A DNA stretch of 19,379 nucleotides from Suttonella ornithocola. GTDB taxonomy: Bacteria; Pseudomonadota; Gammaproteobacteria; Cardiobacteriales; Cardiobacteriaceae. Shown here in pieces: positions 1-6,321 of the stretch. A program made the position numbers and the translations under genes. The notes under the pieces were generated by a model. That model saw nothing but the letters and a program-made list of their open reading frames with translations, was not told where the DNA came from and searched no databases. Positions within the stretch are counted from its first letter, which is position 1. The number at the start of each line of letters is the position of its first letter. The stretch lies in assembly GCF_001889065.1 (NCBI RefSeq), contig NZ_LWHB01000083.1, positions 1-19,379 on the forward strand, in the 5' to 3' direction.

Positions 1-57
1 AAAGATGTGGCTTGGATTAAGCAAATACGCAAAGAATGGCGGATGGATTGTTATTGA
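1..57 (+). CDS. C-terminal 18 residues of a probable transposase (partial, left edge)
   Basis: The frame starting at base 1 reads KDVAWIKQIRKEWRMDCY and then stops with TGA at 55-57. It is too short to identify by itself. It is called a transposase only because it ends 53 bases before a terminal repeat shared with the nearby small element at 626-721, and because it is basic and Trp-rich, as transposase tails often are. No family motif is visible; the DDE or other catalytic residues would lie outside the window. Confidence 0.4.
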   Translation, partial: KDVAWIKQIRKEWRMDCY

Positions 58-110
58 TACTTTATTCTTTTATCTGCTTGGATTGGTTGGTTTTAGATGA
101 TTGCACTATA
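1..110 (+). mobile_element. Right end of an insertion sequence cut by the window edge
   Basis: The first 57 bases are an open frame ending in TGA, and 53 bases later the sequence reaches GATTGCACTATA at 99-110. The reverse complement of this end, TATAGTGCAATCATCTAAAA, matches the left end of the 96-bp element at 626-721 (TATAGTGCAATCAGCTAAAA) at 19 of 20 positions, so both are probably recognised by the same transposase. The end lies inside the NERD-domain reading frame: the last 16 or so residues of that ORF are translated IS sequence. A stop codon followed by about 50 bases to a terminal repeat is normal IS architecture. The family cannot be named from this fragment; the outer TATA suggests a TA or TNA target as in IS630- or IS5-type elements, which is inference. 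Confidence 0.55.
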
Positions 111-607
111 TATTTTGGCCTAATCACTCCGCTACTAAAAATTTCTTTATCAAATAAATCAAAATCTTTGTTTAAAACTTTGCTGTTAGGATGAGGACGA
201 AAACGACTATTAAATTTTTTTTCATCTTTTAATTGTAAAAATTCATCTAAAGTTAGAATATGATTTTTTTCATTTTCAGGTAACTGGCTGAAATCTGCAT
301 TGCCCGTTATTACTACTAAAAAATGTACTTGTGGACGATAACCTTTATTGGTGAATTTATTCTTAAATTTATCGAGTTTCTTTTCTAATAAATATTGTTT
401 ATTCCTAGTAACAGAAATAGGAGAACGACCCTTATCTTTGTTATTCAAATACCATTTATCATTGCTATAGGTAATTGTTCCATTCCAATGTTTTAATTCA
501 ATAATTAATACGTTGCAATGTGTAATAATAACTAAATCAAACTCACCTTCTTTATATGATTTTTGATCAGCGAAACGAAACCCAGCATAACCTTTCCAGG
601 GAAACAT
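62..607 (-). pseudogene. NERD-domain protein, main fragment (truncated at both ends)
   Basis: The translation carries the nuclease-related (NERD) core: GEFDLVIITHCNVLIIELKH near residues 22-41 fits the family's G-E-x-D...IE-x-K pattern, which resembles a restriction-endonuclease-like fold. NERD proteins are often DNA-processing or stress and defence associated, but the function here is unknown. The ATG at 605-607 has no Shine-Dalgarno sequence and follows an in-frame stop. The missing N-terminus is the separate fragment at 679-870, beyond a 96-bp inserted element. Taking one A from the A7 run (612-618) and excising the element gives a continuous frame ...GLDSLKYLKNNMFPWKGY. The C-terminus is also lost: from about residue 166 (after RPKYI) the codons belong to the IS end at 1-110. 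This is therefore a remnant broken by two insertions and one frameshift. The domain is fairly certain; that it is a pseudogene is inference. Confidence 0.75.
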
Positions 608-625
608 ATTATTTTTTTAAGTATT

Positions 626-721
626 TATAGTGCAATCAGCTAAAAAACAAAACATCCTATAGCCCTTATCTAACCATTCTAGCGGTAGATAACGTTCTGT
701 TTTTTAGCTGATTTGACTATA
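626..721. mobile_element. 96-bp MITE-like element with ~28-bp terminal inverted repeats
   Basis: The left arm at 626-653 begins TATAGTGCAATCAGCTAAAA. The right arm at 694-721, reverse-complemented, begins TATAGTCAAATCAGCTAAAA, and the two agree at about 25 of 28 positions. Inside, 666-675 and 683-692 form another 7-bp stem (TTATCTA / TAGATAA), so most of the element can fold into one hairpin. It has no coding capacity. It sits inside the NERD gene and its left end matches the IS end at 99-110, which makes it a likely non-autonomous derivative moved by that IS's transposase. TATA at both outer ends is compatible with a TA target duplication. Confidence 0.75.
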
Positions 722-870
722 AGTGAATCTAATCCCTGTCCTTTAAAAGTCTTCTTTTGTTTACCAAATTCTGAAAATGACTCTTTGATTTTTTCAATTG
801 CTTCTACCTCATGTTGAAATAATCCACCTTCCCAATAAACAATTTTCATTTCTTTTTTATCAATATTCAT
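679..870 (-). pseudogene. NERD-domain protein, N-terminal fragment
   Basis: This 63-codon frame supplies the N-terminal part of the NERD gene (MKIVYWEGG...HEVEAIEKIKESF...GLDSL). About the first 50 residues are genuine gene sequence. The last 13 (from LIVKSAKKQ onward) are translated from the right arm of the inserted element and end at a stop inside it. The start is the ATG at 870 (MNIDKKEMK) or the internal ATG 21 bases later (MKIVYWEG); neither has a strong ribosome binding site. It is not an independent gene: joining it to 607 with the element removed and one A deleted rebuilds a single protein. Confidence 0.7.
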
Positions 871-957
871 AAAATTTTCCCATATTCTTAATCTGACAAA
901 CTAGAAAATTCAATATAATAGTAAGATTAATGATTATAAGTTCAAACAATATTCGAT

Positions 958-1080
958 AGTAGTTTGAAAAGTATGCTGAGTGATTTCTCAAAAAACATCA
1001 CTTCAAGATATTGATATTTATATGTTTTATTGTTAAAAAATTATTGAACCATAGTCCAGCATACTTTTCAAACCACTACT
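958..1080. mobile_element. 123-bp element with ~21-24-bp terminal inverted repeats
   Basis: AGTAGTTTGAAAAGTATGCTG at 958-978 is repeated inverted at 1057-1080, beginning CAGCATACTTTTCAAACCAC. The inner 17 bases (CAGCATACTTTTCAAAC) match perfectly and the outer bases are imperfect. The middle (979-1056) is AT-rich and non-coding, with a small AGTGAT...ATCACT stem near 979-1002. These arms are unrelated to those at 626-721, so this is a second family of miniature element, or the solo remnant of an IS after internal deletion. It lies in the non-coding gap between the NERD remnant and the Sel1 gene; I see nothing else in that gap (871-957 and 1081-1149). Confidence 0.6.
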
Positions 1081-1192
1081 GTTAAAAAATATATTAGTGA
1101 AGAATGACTCCAGATAAGCTGATGTCATGGTTTGATGGTGAGAATAAAATTAAGGCAATAATCCTTGTTGCTTAAAAATTTTACGCACTTGT

Positions 1193-1714
1193 TCAACACG
1201 GGGGGCAAACGATTTGCGCATCTAAAGCGCAGGCTTTATCAAGATTAGCAGCGCCTGCAACGGGATCTTTTTCCGTTCCCCAACCATTGATTTGCATCCC
1301 ACCGAGAAGCATACATGAAAGCGCATTCTCTTTTTCACAGCCAAGCGTCGCCATTTTCAAGGCTTTTTTGTAATCTTTTGCAAACCCTTGGTTACCGTTG
1401 ACGTAAGCGGAAGTCAGCACGGCGCAGCCATCTGCACTGCCTAATTCGCAAGATTTTTCTAAATAAGTGGCAGAAGCTTTTATATCACGAGCAACGCCGC
1501 GTCCGAGTTGATATTGTGTGCCCACAATCGCGCAAGCATCCGCATTGCCTTGCTCACAACCCGCTTTGGCAAGCGAAAATGCGGCTTCGTATTCACCAGC
1601 AATAAGTTTGGCATCAGCTTTGGCAAAGCAGTCATCGCCCGTGCTGCAATCGGCAGCAATGGCTTGATGTCCCAGCAATAGCGCAACAATCAGTAATGAT
1701 TTTTTTGAAAACAT
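1193..1714 (-). CDS. Secreted Sel1-repeat (tetratricopeptide-like) protein
   Basis: The protein has an N-terminal signal peptide (MFSKKSLLIVALLLGHQAIA, cleaved near AIA-AD) and then alpha/alpha Sel1-like repeats of about 36 residues: AGCEQGNADACAIVGTQYQL, then KSCELGSADGCAVLTSAYVN, then LGCEKENALSCMLLGGMQIN. Paired cysteines at fixed spacing suggest disulfide-braced repeats, as in Helicobacter Hcp proteins, so it is probably periplasmic and protein-binding. The start at 1714 is preferred over an ATG at 1729 because AAGGA lies 7 bases before it. The frame ends at TGA (1193-1195) right after a C6 run on the coding strand (1200-1205). With five C's the frame would continue as PRVEQVRKIFKQQGLLP to TAA at 1150-1152, which looks like a natural terminal helix. 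The present C-terminus may therefore be a frameshift artefact or a phase-variable state. Function is unknown beyond a scaffold role. Confidence 0.8.
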   Translation of the reverse strand: MFSKKSLLIVALLLGHQAIAADCSTGDDCFAKADAKLIAGEYEAAFSLAKAGCEQGNADACAIVGTQYQLGRGVARDIKASATYLEKSCELGSADGCAVLTSAYVNGNQGFAKDYKKALKMATLGCEKENALSCMLLGGMQINGWGTEKDPVAGAANLDKACALDAQIVCPPC

Positions 1715-1858
1715 AGCGTTATCCTTCATGAAATATAATCAATCCGTTCATATGCAAGCGGTTTTGAGCAGACTAACAAACGTCAGCACAGTATACAGTA
1801 TATAGGGTTTTAGCCGTGTTCATCTTCATAACCACTCTTTCCATAAATCGTCTATGCA

Positions 1859-2701
1859 TTATGATGCTTGCCATGCCAACCATGCCTCTGTGCAATGCGA
1901 GGGAATCAATCGAATGGTTGGTTCACGGTGTGCAATTTGCCGTAGCGATTGAAAAGTTTGCCGATAAGCATTGGCTTGCATGAAACATTGAATGACGAGA
2001 TTGGGCGGTAATTGATTGGCACGTAATGCCGATAATGACCAACACGCATCCGCAATTAAGAAGGTTTGCAAGCTGGGTAGATATAAACCAATTTGTCCGT
2101 GTGCGTGTCCAGCCAGAGATACCGCTATTAGGCTAGCGTCACCAAAAAGGTCAAATCCTTGGGTAAAAGGCTGTAAGGCTGTCGGTAGGGCGCAGCTAGG
2201 CTGTGTGTCTATGGCTTGCCAACGTGCATAAAAATCTGTTGGTAATAATGCTTTTAAATAACCGTGTTTGACGCCGCACAATCGCGATGCTGTTAACTGT
2301 TGAAACGCCTTCCACGCTTGATGATGACTGAAAAAACGTGCATTTGGAAAGTCTTTAATGCCCGCGATATGGTCAGCATGAAAATGCGAGAGGACAATGG
2401 TTCGTATGTCTTTTGCTTGCAGACCAAATGTTGATAATTGATATAGTAAGGTTTCTGATTGCGGTAAGGAAACGGGCGTAACGATAGAATACAATTTTTC
2501 GGGTAAATGCTGACAAGCATGAAAAAAATGTTCGCTATAACCCGTATCAAATAAGATAGCGCCTTGTGTCGGATGCAAGATAAGCGCACATAATGCCGGA
2601 AAGTGCATTCCGCCTAAAGGCGCTGAACGATTCGCCAACCTAGCACATTGTCGGCACTCCCCTACTTTAAGTAAATGCAATTGAATAGTTGGTTCAGTCA
2701 T
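1859..2701 (-). CDS. Metallo-beta-lactamase-fold hydrolase (lactonase/AttM-like)
   Basis: The 280-residue protein has the binuclear-metal signature HxHxDH as HFHADH (residues 106-111) after TIVLS, plus FDTGYS at 51-56, GHAHG with His199, the metal-bridging Asp218 in IADAC, and His269 in IPSHC. These are the expected metal ligands of the MBL fold. The layout (LFDTGYS..., SHFHADHIAGI) resembles N-acyl-homoserine lactonase-type and related hydrolases. The substrate cannot be told from sequence; given its neighbours an acyl lactone, thioester or ester is plausible, which is inference. It is the last gene of a coupled set: its ATG overlaps the end of the upstream dehydrogenase gene by 8 bases (ATGACTGA). 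There is no signal peptide, so it is cytoplasmic. Confidence 0.85.
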   Translation of the reverse strand: MTEPTIQLHLLKVGECRQCARLANRSAPLGGMHFPALCALILHPTQGAILFDTGYSEHFFHACQHLPEKLYSIVTPVSLPQSETLLYQLSTFGLQAKDIRTIVLSHFHADHIAGIKDFPNARFFSHHQAWKAFQQLTASRLCGVKHGYLKALLPTDFYARWQAIDTQPSCALPTALQPFTQGFDLFGDASLIAVSLAGHAHGQIGLYLPSLQTFLIADACWSLSALRANQLPPNLVIQCFMQANAYRQTFQSLRQIAHREPTIRLIPSHCTEAWLAWQAS

Positions 2702-3689
2702 GCGCTTGCTCCTGCCACCAAGCGGCGGTACGTGCTAATCCTTCTTCTAAGGAAACTTTCGCCTGCCAGCCTAACTGTTTGAGCGCGTCCACGTTTAAGG
2801 TTTGGCTAAAAGCTAATACGCCTGCACTGTAACGCGTAAATAAAGGCTCTTGTTGACGACAACTGGCTTGCCATTCTTGAAAACGTGCCATTTGCGATAG
2901 GATTGTCCATGGGATGGGACGCGTGCGTAACGGTAGATAAAAATGTCGGCTAATGCTGTGCAATAAATCAATTAAGGTACAAGGCGCATCGTTACTGACG
3001 TTATATATTTGGAACGGCTGAGGTAATGGCTGCGTCGCTGCACGCCAAATGGCATCAACGGCATTATCCACGTAAGTAATGTCTAATAAAATCCGACCGC
3101 CGCGTACTAAGGGCACACCGCCATTTTGCATCACTTTGAGCATTCGTGGTAATAAGGTGCTGTCCCATTCGCCGAATAAGGCACGCGGACGCATTACCGC
3201 GACTGACGGTAAACCTGCTTGTTGCCAAAGTCTTTCGGCTTCTCGTTTGCTGTGTGCATATTCATTCACAGGTGGCGGTAATGGTCCATCTTCGCGAATA
3301 TCGAGTTTGTCTTGATAGTTAAAATAGACGCTGGGCGTAGAAATAACGACCGCGCGTGCAATATAGTTCACTCGGCAGGCTTGTATCGCTTCTTTACTGC
3401 TCAAGACGTTTGCCCGATAAAATGCCGCTTTTTCTCCCCAAGGGGCGGATAATGCGGCGTTATGGATAAAGATATCAGCGTTTTGGCTAATTTCTGTGAG
3501 TATCTCTGCGGCTTGCTGTGTTCCGTGTTCGATAGATTGCCAACGGGCTAAACCATTTGCCCTACGCTCAATATATTTTGCTGCTTCAGCATTCCGACCG
3601 GTAAAAATCACTTCCGCGCTCTGCGCCACCGCGTGTGCAACCAAATGGCGTCCTAAAAATCCCGTTCCGCCAGTAATAATGACTTTCAT
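2694..3689 (-). CDS. NAD(P)-dependent epimerase/dehydratase (extended SDR, 3-beta-HSD-like)
   Basis: The 331-residue protein begins with the Rossmann nucleotide-binding motif GGTGFLG (residues 7-13). It has a catalytic Ser/Thr at VVISTPS (117-118) and the SDR active-site pair Tyr144-x3-Lys148 in YAHSK, followed by MRPRALFG. This is the extended SDR class that includes 3-beta-hydroxysteroid dehydrogenases and OleD-type ketone reductases; it would reduce or oxidise a ketone or alcohol with NAD(P)H. The start is clear: TAGGAG sits before the ATG and contains the stop codon of the FabH-like gene 9 bases upstream. Being translationally coupled to a ketoacyl synthase suggests that it reduces the beta-keto group that synthase makes (inference). 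Confidence 0.85.
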   Translation of the reverse strand: MKVIITGGTGFLGRHLVAHAVAQSAEVIFTGRNAEAAKYIERRANGLARWQSIEHGTQQAAEILTEISQNADIFIHNAALSAPWGEKAAFYRANVLSSKEAIQACRVNYIARAVVISTPSVYFNYQDKLDIREDGPLPPPVNEYAHSKREAERLWQQAGLPSVAVMRPRALFGEWDSTLLPRMLKVMQNGGVPLVRGGRILLDITYVDNAVDAIWRAATQPLPQPFQIYNVSNDAPCTLIDLLHSISRHFYLPLRTRPIPWTILSQMARFQEWQASCRQQEPLFTRYSAGVLAFSQTLNVDALKQLGWQAKVSLEEGLARTAAWWQEQAHD

Positions 3690-3698
3690 ACTGCGCTC

Positions 3699-4693
3699 CT
3701 AAAATTGTAATACTGCGCCGGCGATGGATAATCCTGCGCCCGTGCCGAGTAACAATATGGTTTGTCCACGATGAATATCGCCCTTACTAATCGCAATATC
3801 TAAAGCAGTTGGCAAAGAAGCCGCAACTTGATTGCCATAGTGGGCAAAGATATTGACGACTTTTTCTGCTGCGAAGCCTAACCGCTGTTGCATATGCTGC
3901 AAGGCCAAATGGCTGGCTTGATGCGGCACAATCCAATCAATTTCAGATAAAGACAATTTCGCTTTTGCCAACAAACGTGTTAAAAAATCTGGAAGATACT
4001 GCGAAGCGAGTTTAAATACCGCTTTACCTTGCATCTGAAAATGCGCCAATGCGCTAAACTCTTCTACGCACACACCGCGATTGTGATGATAACGTGAACC
4101 ACCTGCCGGAATACAACAATAATCCACCCCTTCTGATATCGTCATAAAATCACTTGCTAATAATCTTCCACCGCCCTCATTGCTGATAATCACTGCCGCT
4201 GCACCGTCACCAAAAATCGCGCTTGCTTCTAAATGTTGCCAGTTTAGTCCACAAGAAGCTAAATCCGCCCCAACCAACAAGACACGACGATAACGCCCTG
4301 CTGTCATCGCCCAAGACAAAGTATCTAACGCGGCTAAAAACCCTAAACAAGAAGCATTGATATCAAACGCCGGAATTCTGTCGCAGATAACCCTAATTCG
4401 CGATGAATAAGCGCGGCATTACTGGGCATGCCCTGATCCATTGTGGCACTAAAAGCAACCAATGCATCAATCTCTTGCCAATCCAATCCTGATTTTAAAA
4501 GCGCCTTGCGTGCTGCTTCGGCAGCAAGCTGAGCGGCAGTTTCCTGTGGTTTGGCAAAATAACGCGTTTTCACGCCACCAACTTTTTCCACTTTACCTTT
4601 CGCTAAACCTAGCTTTTCATCTAATTCTGCACTACTAACTTGTTGTATCGGCAAACAATGCGCCGTTGCCATAATATGAAGCGGAAGGTTCAT
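3699..4693 (-). pseudogene. 3-oxoacyl-ACP synthase III (FabH-like), interrupted by a 1-base frameshift
   Basis: Two frames join into one thiolase-fold condensing enzyme of about 331 residues. The N-terminal part (4693 down to about 4376) reads MNLPLHIMATAHCLPIQQVS... to LGLSATE. The rest reads IPAFDINASCLGFLAALDTL and on to 3699. The catalytic triad is all there: Cys in INASCLGF (codon 4347-4349), His in VPHQASHL and Asn in HYGNQVAAS. The break is at GAATTC (4373-4378): one extra A, giving GAA ATT CCG, restores the expected E-I-P-A-F-D. There is no slippery heptamer, so programmed frameshifting is unlikely; either a real deletion or a sequencing error. Its ATG overlaps the upstream regulator's stop (ATGA). 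KASIII enzymes condense an acyl-CoA with malonyl-ACP; the distance from housekeeping fab genes suggests a specialised pathway. Confidence 0.8.
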
Positions 4694-5454
4694 AAATCAC
4701 CGCCTGATTTTTTATCGCCTAAAGGTTCACGTCGCAACTGCGCAAAAACGTTTGGTTCCCAATTCCGTAGAGAAACCAACATTGCCGTTCCTCGCCGCGC
4801 TGTAATGGCTGCGTGCAAACTGTCTTCATGGCATTCAGCAAATCGGCGGCGTAATTTCTGCAACTCTTCTAACATCTGTTGCTTCGCCACTTCCGTCAAC
4901 ATACCATGAATAAAAAATTGACCCTCATGGTCACAAAAACCATCCGCTAAAAAATCATCGCGACAATGTTCAGTAAAATAGCGGGTAATTGCGCCATTAC
5001 GTCGCCATGAAAAATCCCGCGCAATGCGCAGACGAATGCGGTTATTCGGCAAAAGATGAATAATCCCCATTTGTTCTAATTGGAATAACAACTGCAAACA
5101 TTCCGGCGTCGTTAAGCGATATTTCTGCGTGATATCTTCCAAACGCCAGTGGTTAATCACGCAAGTAGCGACCAATAACAAACGCGGATTTTCGACCAGC
5201 TTGGCTTCTTGTGCTTCAGTGAGTTCACGCAAACAATGCGCTTCCTGATGCGCGCGCCCACTAAGCTCGGCTAAATTCATCTCCACCAACTGACACAAAT
5301 CCAATAACCGCGCCAGAGAAATTTTATCGTCGTTTAATAAGCGCTTAATGCTGCCTTCGGACAAATCCCACTTCTCAGCAATCTCTCGATAAGTAATTCC
5401 TTGTGCTTTGAGTTCTGCTTTTAGCGTAGTGAGTAATTGTTTGGCTTCCTGCAT
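4690..5454 (-). CDS. XRE/Cro-type helix-turn-helix regulator with a large C-terminal domain
   Basis: Residues ~8-60 form a Cro/C1-type HTH: ITYREIAEKWDLSEGSIKRL has the usual helix-turn-helix spacing, followed by LARLLDLCQLVEMNLAEL. The remaining ~190 residues contain a second winged-helix-like stretch (EDITQKYRLTTPECLQLLFQLEQMGIIHLL, ~105-134) and a basic, arginine-rich tail with ELQKLRRRF. No enzymatic motif is seen in the C-terminal part, which probably senses a ligand or dimerises. It is the first gene of the regulator-FabH-SDR-MBL set, with a 4-base stop/start overlap to the FabH-like gene, so it probably controls its own operon (inference). The start is supported by GGGGAGG four bases before the ATG, itself abutting a palindrome. 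Confidence 0.85.
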   Translation of the reverse strand: MQEAKQLLTTLKAELKAQGITYREIAEKWDLSEGSIKRLLNDDKISLARLLDLCQLVEMNLAELSGRAHQEAHCLRELTEAQEAKLVENPRLLLVATCVINHWRLEDITQKYRLTTPECLQLLFQLEQMGIIHLLPNNRIRLRIARDFSWRRNGAITRYFTEHCRDDFLADGFCDHEGQFFIHGMLTEVAKQQMLEELQKLRRRFAECHEDSLHAAITARRGTAMLVSLRNWEPNVFAQLRREPLGDKKSGGDL

Positions 5455-5458
5455 TGTG

Positions 5459-5480
5459 CCTCCCCGCTCATCTAATGAGC
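5459..5480 (-). promoter_or_regulatory. Palindrome abutting the ribosome binding site of the XRE regulator gene
   Basis: On the coding strand GCTCAT-TAG-ATGAGC (5466-5480) is a perfect 6-bp inverted repeat with a 3-base centre, immediately followed by the Shine-Dalgarno GGGGAGG (5459-5465) and the ATG. As DNA it could be an autoregulatory operator for the downstream HTH protein. As RNA it could form a small hairpin beside the ribosome site. Both roles are inferred from position only. Confidence 0.4.
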
Positions 5481-5572
5481 CTTTGTTGATGAATTTCCGC
5501 CATTATTACGAAGAAAGGCATATCATGCGATACTTTTTGAGAAGGTATTATGAAACGTGACCTTAAGTCATG

Positions 5573-5606
5573 AAAAAAACGCCTTCACCGCAAGGATAAA
5601 GGCGTT
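5573..5606 (-). terminator. Rho-independent terminator of the tandem small membrane protein genes
   Basis: On the minus strand AACGCCTT ... AAGGCGTT form a perfect 8-bp stem with a 13-base loop, followed by a run of T's (complement of A7 at 5573-5579). It lies about 45 bases past the stop at 5650, so it closes the two-gene unit and separates it from the XRE gene downstream. Confidence 0.8.
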
Positions 5607-5616
5607 CAGACGGTTT
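5605..5616 (-). other. DUS-like DNA uptake word beside a terminator
   Basis: The minus strand reads AAACCGTCTGAA, agreeing with the Neisseria AT-DUS (ATGCCGTCTGAA) at 10 of 12 bases, including the whole CCGTCTGAA core. It touches the base of the terminator stem at 5573-5606, the classic place for such words. Only one copy was noticed in the window, and a 9-base core match is not rare enough by chance to be conclusive. Confidence 0.35.
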
Positions 5617-5649
5617 CGCCGTACAAGCGAACGGTTGTTTTTGCATCGC

Positions 5650-5892
5650 TTACATAAAAATATCCGCCAGCACAAAACCAACAAACAGAACGCCCGTCAG
5701 TGCCAATATACAGGATATCCGATCAGCCAAAGAGTCGACTGCCCGCGCGAATGCCATCTGTTTGAAATTGCCGAATACTTCAACACCGGCTTCATTGTGG
5801 CGGTAAAACTCACGCCGTTTGACCCATAAAAACAAACCCACTGCACCCGCCAAAGATACAATCCCTATTAAAAACATAATAAATTGCGCCAT
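5650..5892 (-). CDS. Small two-helix membrane protein (tandem copy 1)
   Basis: The 80-residue protein has a hydrophobic segment at residues ~3-24 (FIMFLIGIVSLAGAVGLFLW), then a basic KRREFYR cluster and NEAGVEVFGNFKQM, then a second hydrophobic segment at ~60-79. About 50 of 79 residues are identical to the gene just upstream (5919-6158), so it arose by tandem duplication or adjacent acquisition. Start ATG 5892 follows AAGGGG at a suitable distance. The gap to the upstream copy is only 26 bases and the pair share one terminator. Its codons look more GC-rich than those of its partner, and there is a DUS-like word after it; this hints at an origin in Neisseriaceae, where I recall similar small proteins. 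Function unknown; probably an inner-membrane protein. Confidence 0.75.
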   Translation of the reverse strand: MAQFIMFLIGIVSLAGAVGLFLWVKRREFYRHNEAGVEVFGNFKQMAFARAVDSLADRISCILALTGVLFVGFVLADIFM

Positions 5893-5918
5893 ATGTATTG
5901 CCCCTTACGTTCTGCCGC

Positions 5919-6158
5919 TCAAAAAATATCCGCCAGCACCATACCAATTGACGCAATACCCATCACTGCCAATATGCTAGCTACCCAATAAGCCAAAAAT
6001 TCTAATGTTCGCGCTGATGCCATCTGTTTAAAATCACCAAATTCTTCTACACCAGCTTCATTGCGACGGTAAAACTCACGCCGTTTCACCCATAAGACTA
6101 AAAAAATAGCGCCTGCTAAAAATAAGAGCCCTAATAAAAACATAAAAAAATGCGCCAT
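5919..6158 (-). CDS. Small two-helix membrane protein (tandem copy 2)
   Basis: The 79-residue protein is a paralogue of the one at 5650-5892. It keeps LAGA, LWVKRREFYR, NEAGVE, FKQM and the C-terminal VLADIF. Hydrophobic segments lie at ~3-24 and ~60-78, with the conserved basic/aromatic loop between them. The ATG at 6158 is chosen because AGGAG precedes it by eight bases; an upstream in-frame extension to 6230 lacks this support. It is first in a two-gene unit. The strong conservation of the loop against the divergent helices implies that the loop carries the function, which is unknown. Confidence 0.75.
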   Translation of the reverse strand: MAHFFMFLLGLLFLAGAIFLVLWVKRREFYRRNEAGVEEFGDFKQMASARTLEFLAYWVASILAVMGIASIGMVLADIF

Positions 6159-6199
6159 AGTTATTACTCCTAAGAAGAAACATCTGCATCTGTTGAAAA

Positions 6200-6216
6200 T
6201 TATCTTTTGAAGATAA
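6200..6216. promoter_or_regulatory. Palindrome upstream of the tandem membrane protein genes
   Basis: TTATCTT-TTG-AAGATAA is a perfect 7-bp inverted repeat with a 3-base centre, 42 bases before the start at 6158, with further TTATC words nearby (from 6224). It could be an operator or a leader hairpin. No binding protein is identifiable, and no convincing promoter was recognised around it. Confidence 0.3.
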
Positions 6217-6321
6217 TCTAAAATTATCATATCGTAACATAATACATTTTTCTCAAAAAGAAAAATCTTGGTATATCCATAACCTAATAAATATAATCTA
6301 GTAGCTTTTATATTCTGATAT

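Noticed and set aside
1752..1765. GCAAGCGGT resembling a Pasteurellaceae uptake sequence
   Set aside because: It matches the ACAAGCGGT type at only 8 of 9 bases, and I noticed no convincing second copy in the window.
1795..1806. TATATACTGTATACTG-like tract before the Sel1 gene as a strong promoter or operator
   Set aside because: TATACT words are present, but no -35 at proper spacing is evident and the short palindromic look is expected in AT-rich DNA.
3079..3702. Plus-strand ORFs opposite the SDR gene
   Set aside because: They are antisense shadows: the minus-strand frame carries the Rossmann and YxxxK motifs, and the plus-strand translations show no domain.
4343..4400. Programmed ribosomal frameshift in the KASIII gene
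   Set aside because: No slippery heptamer, stop-adjacent pause site or downstream pseudoknot is visible at the junction; a simple one-base loss explains it.
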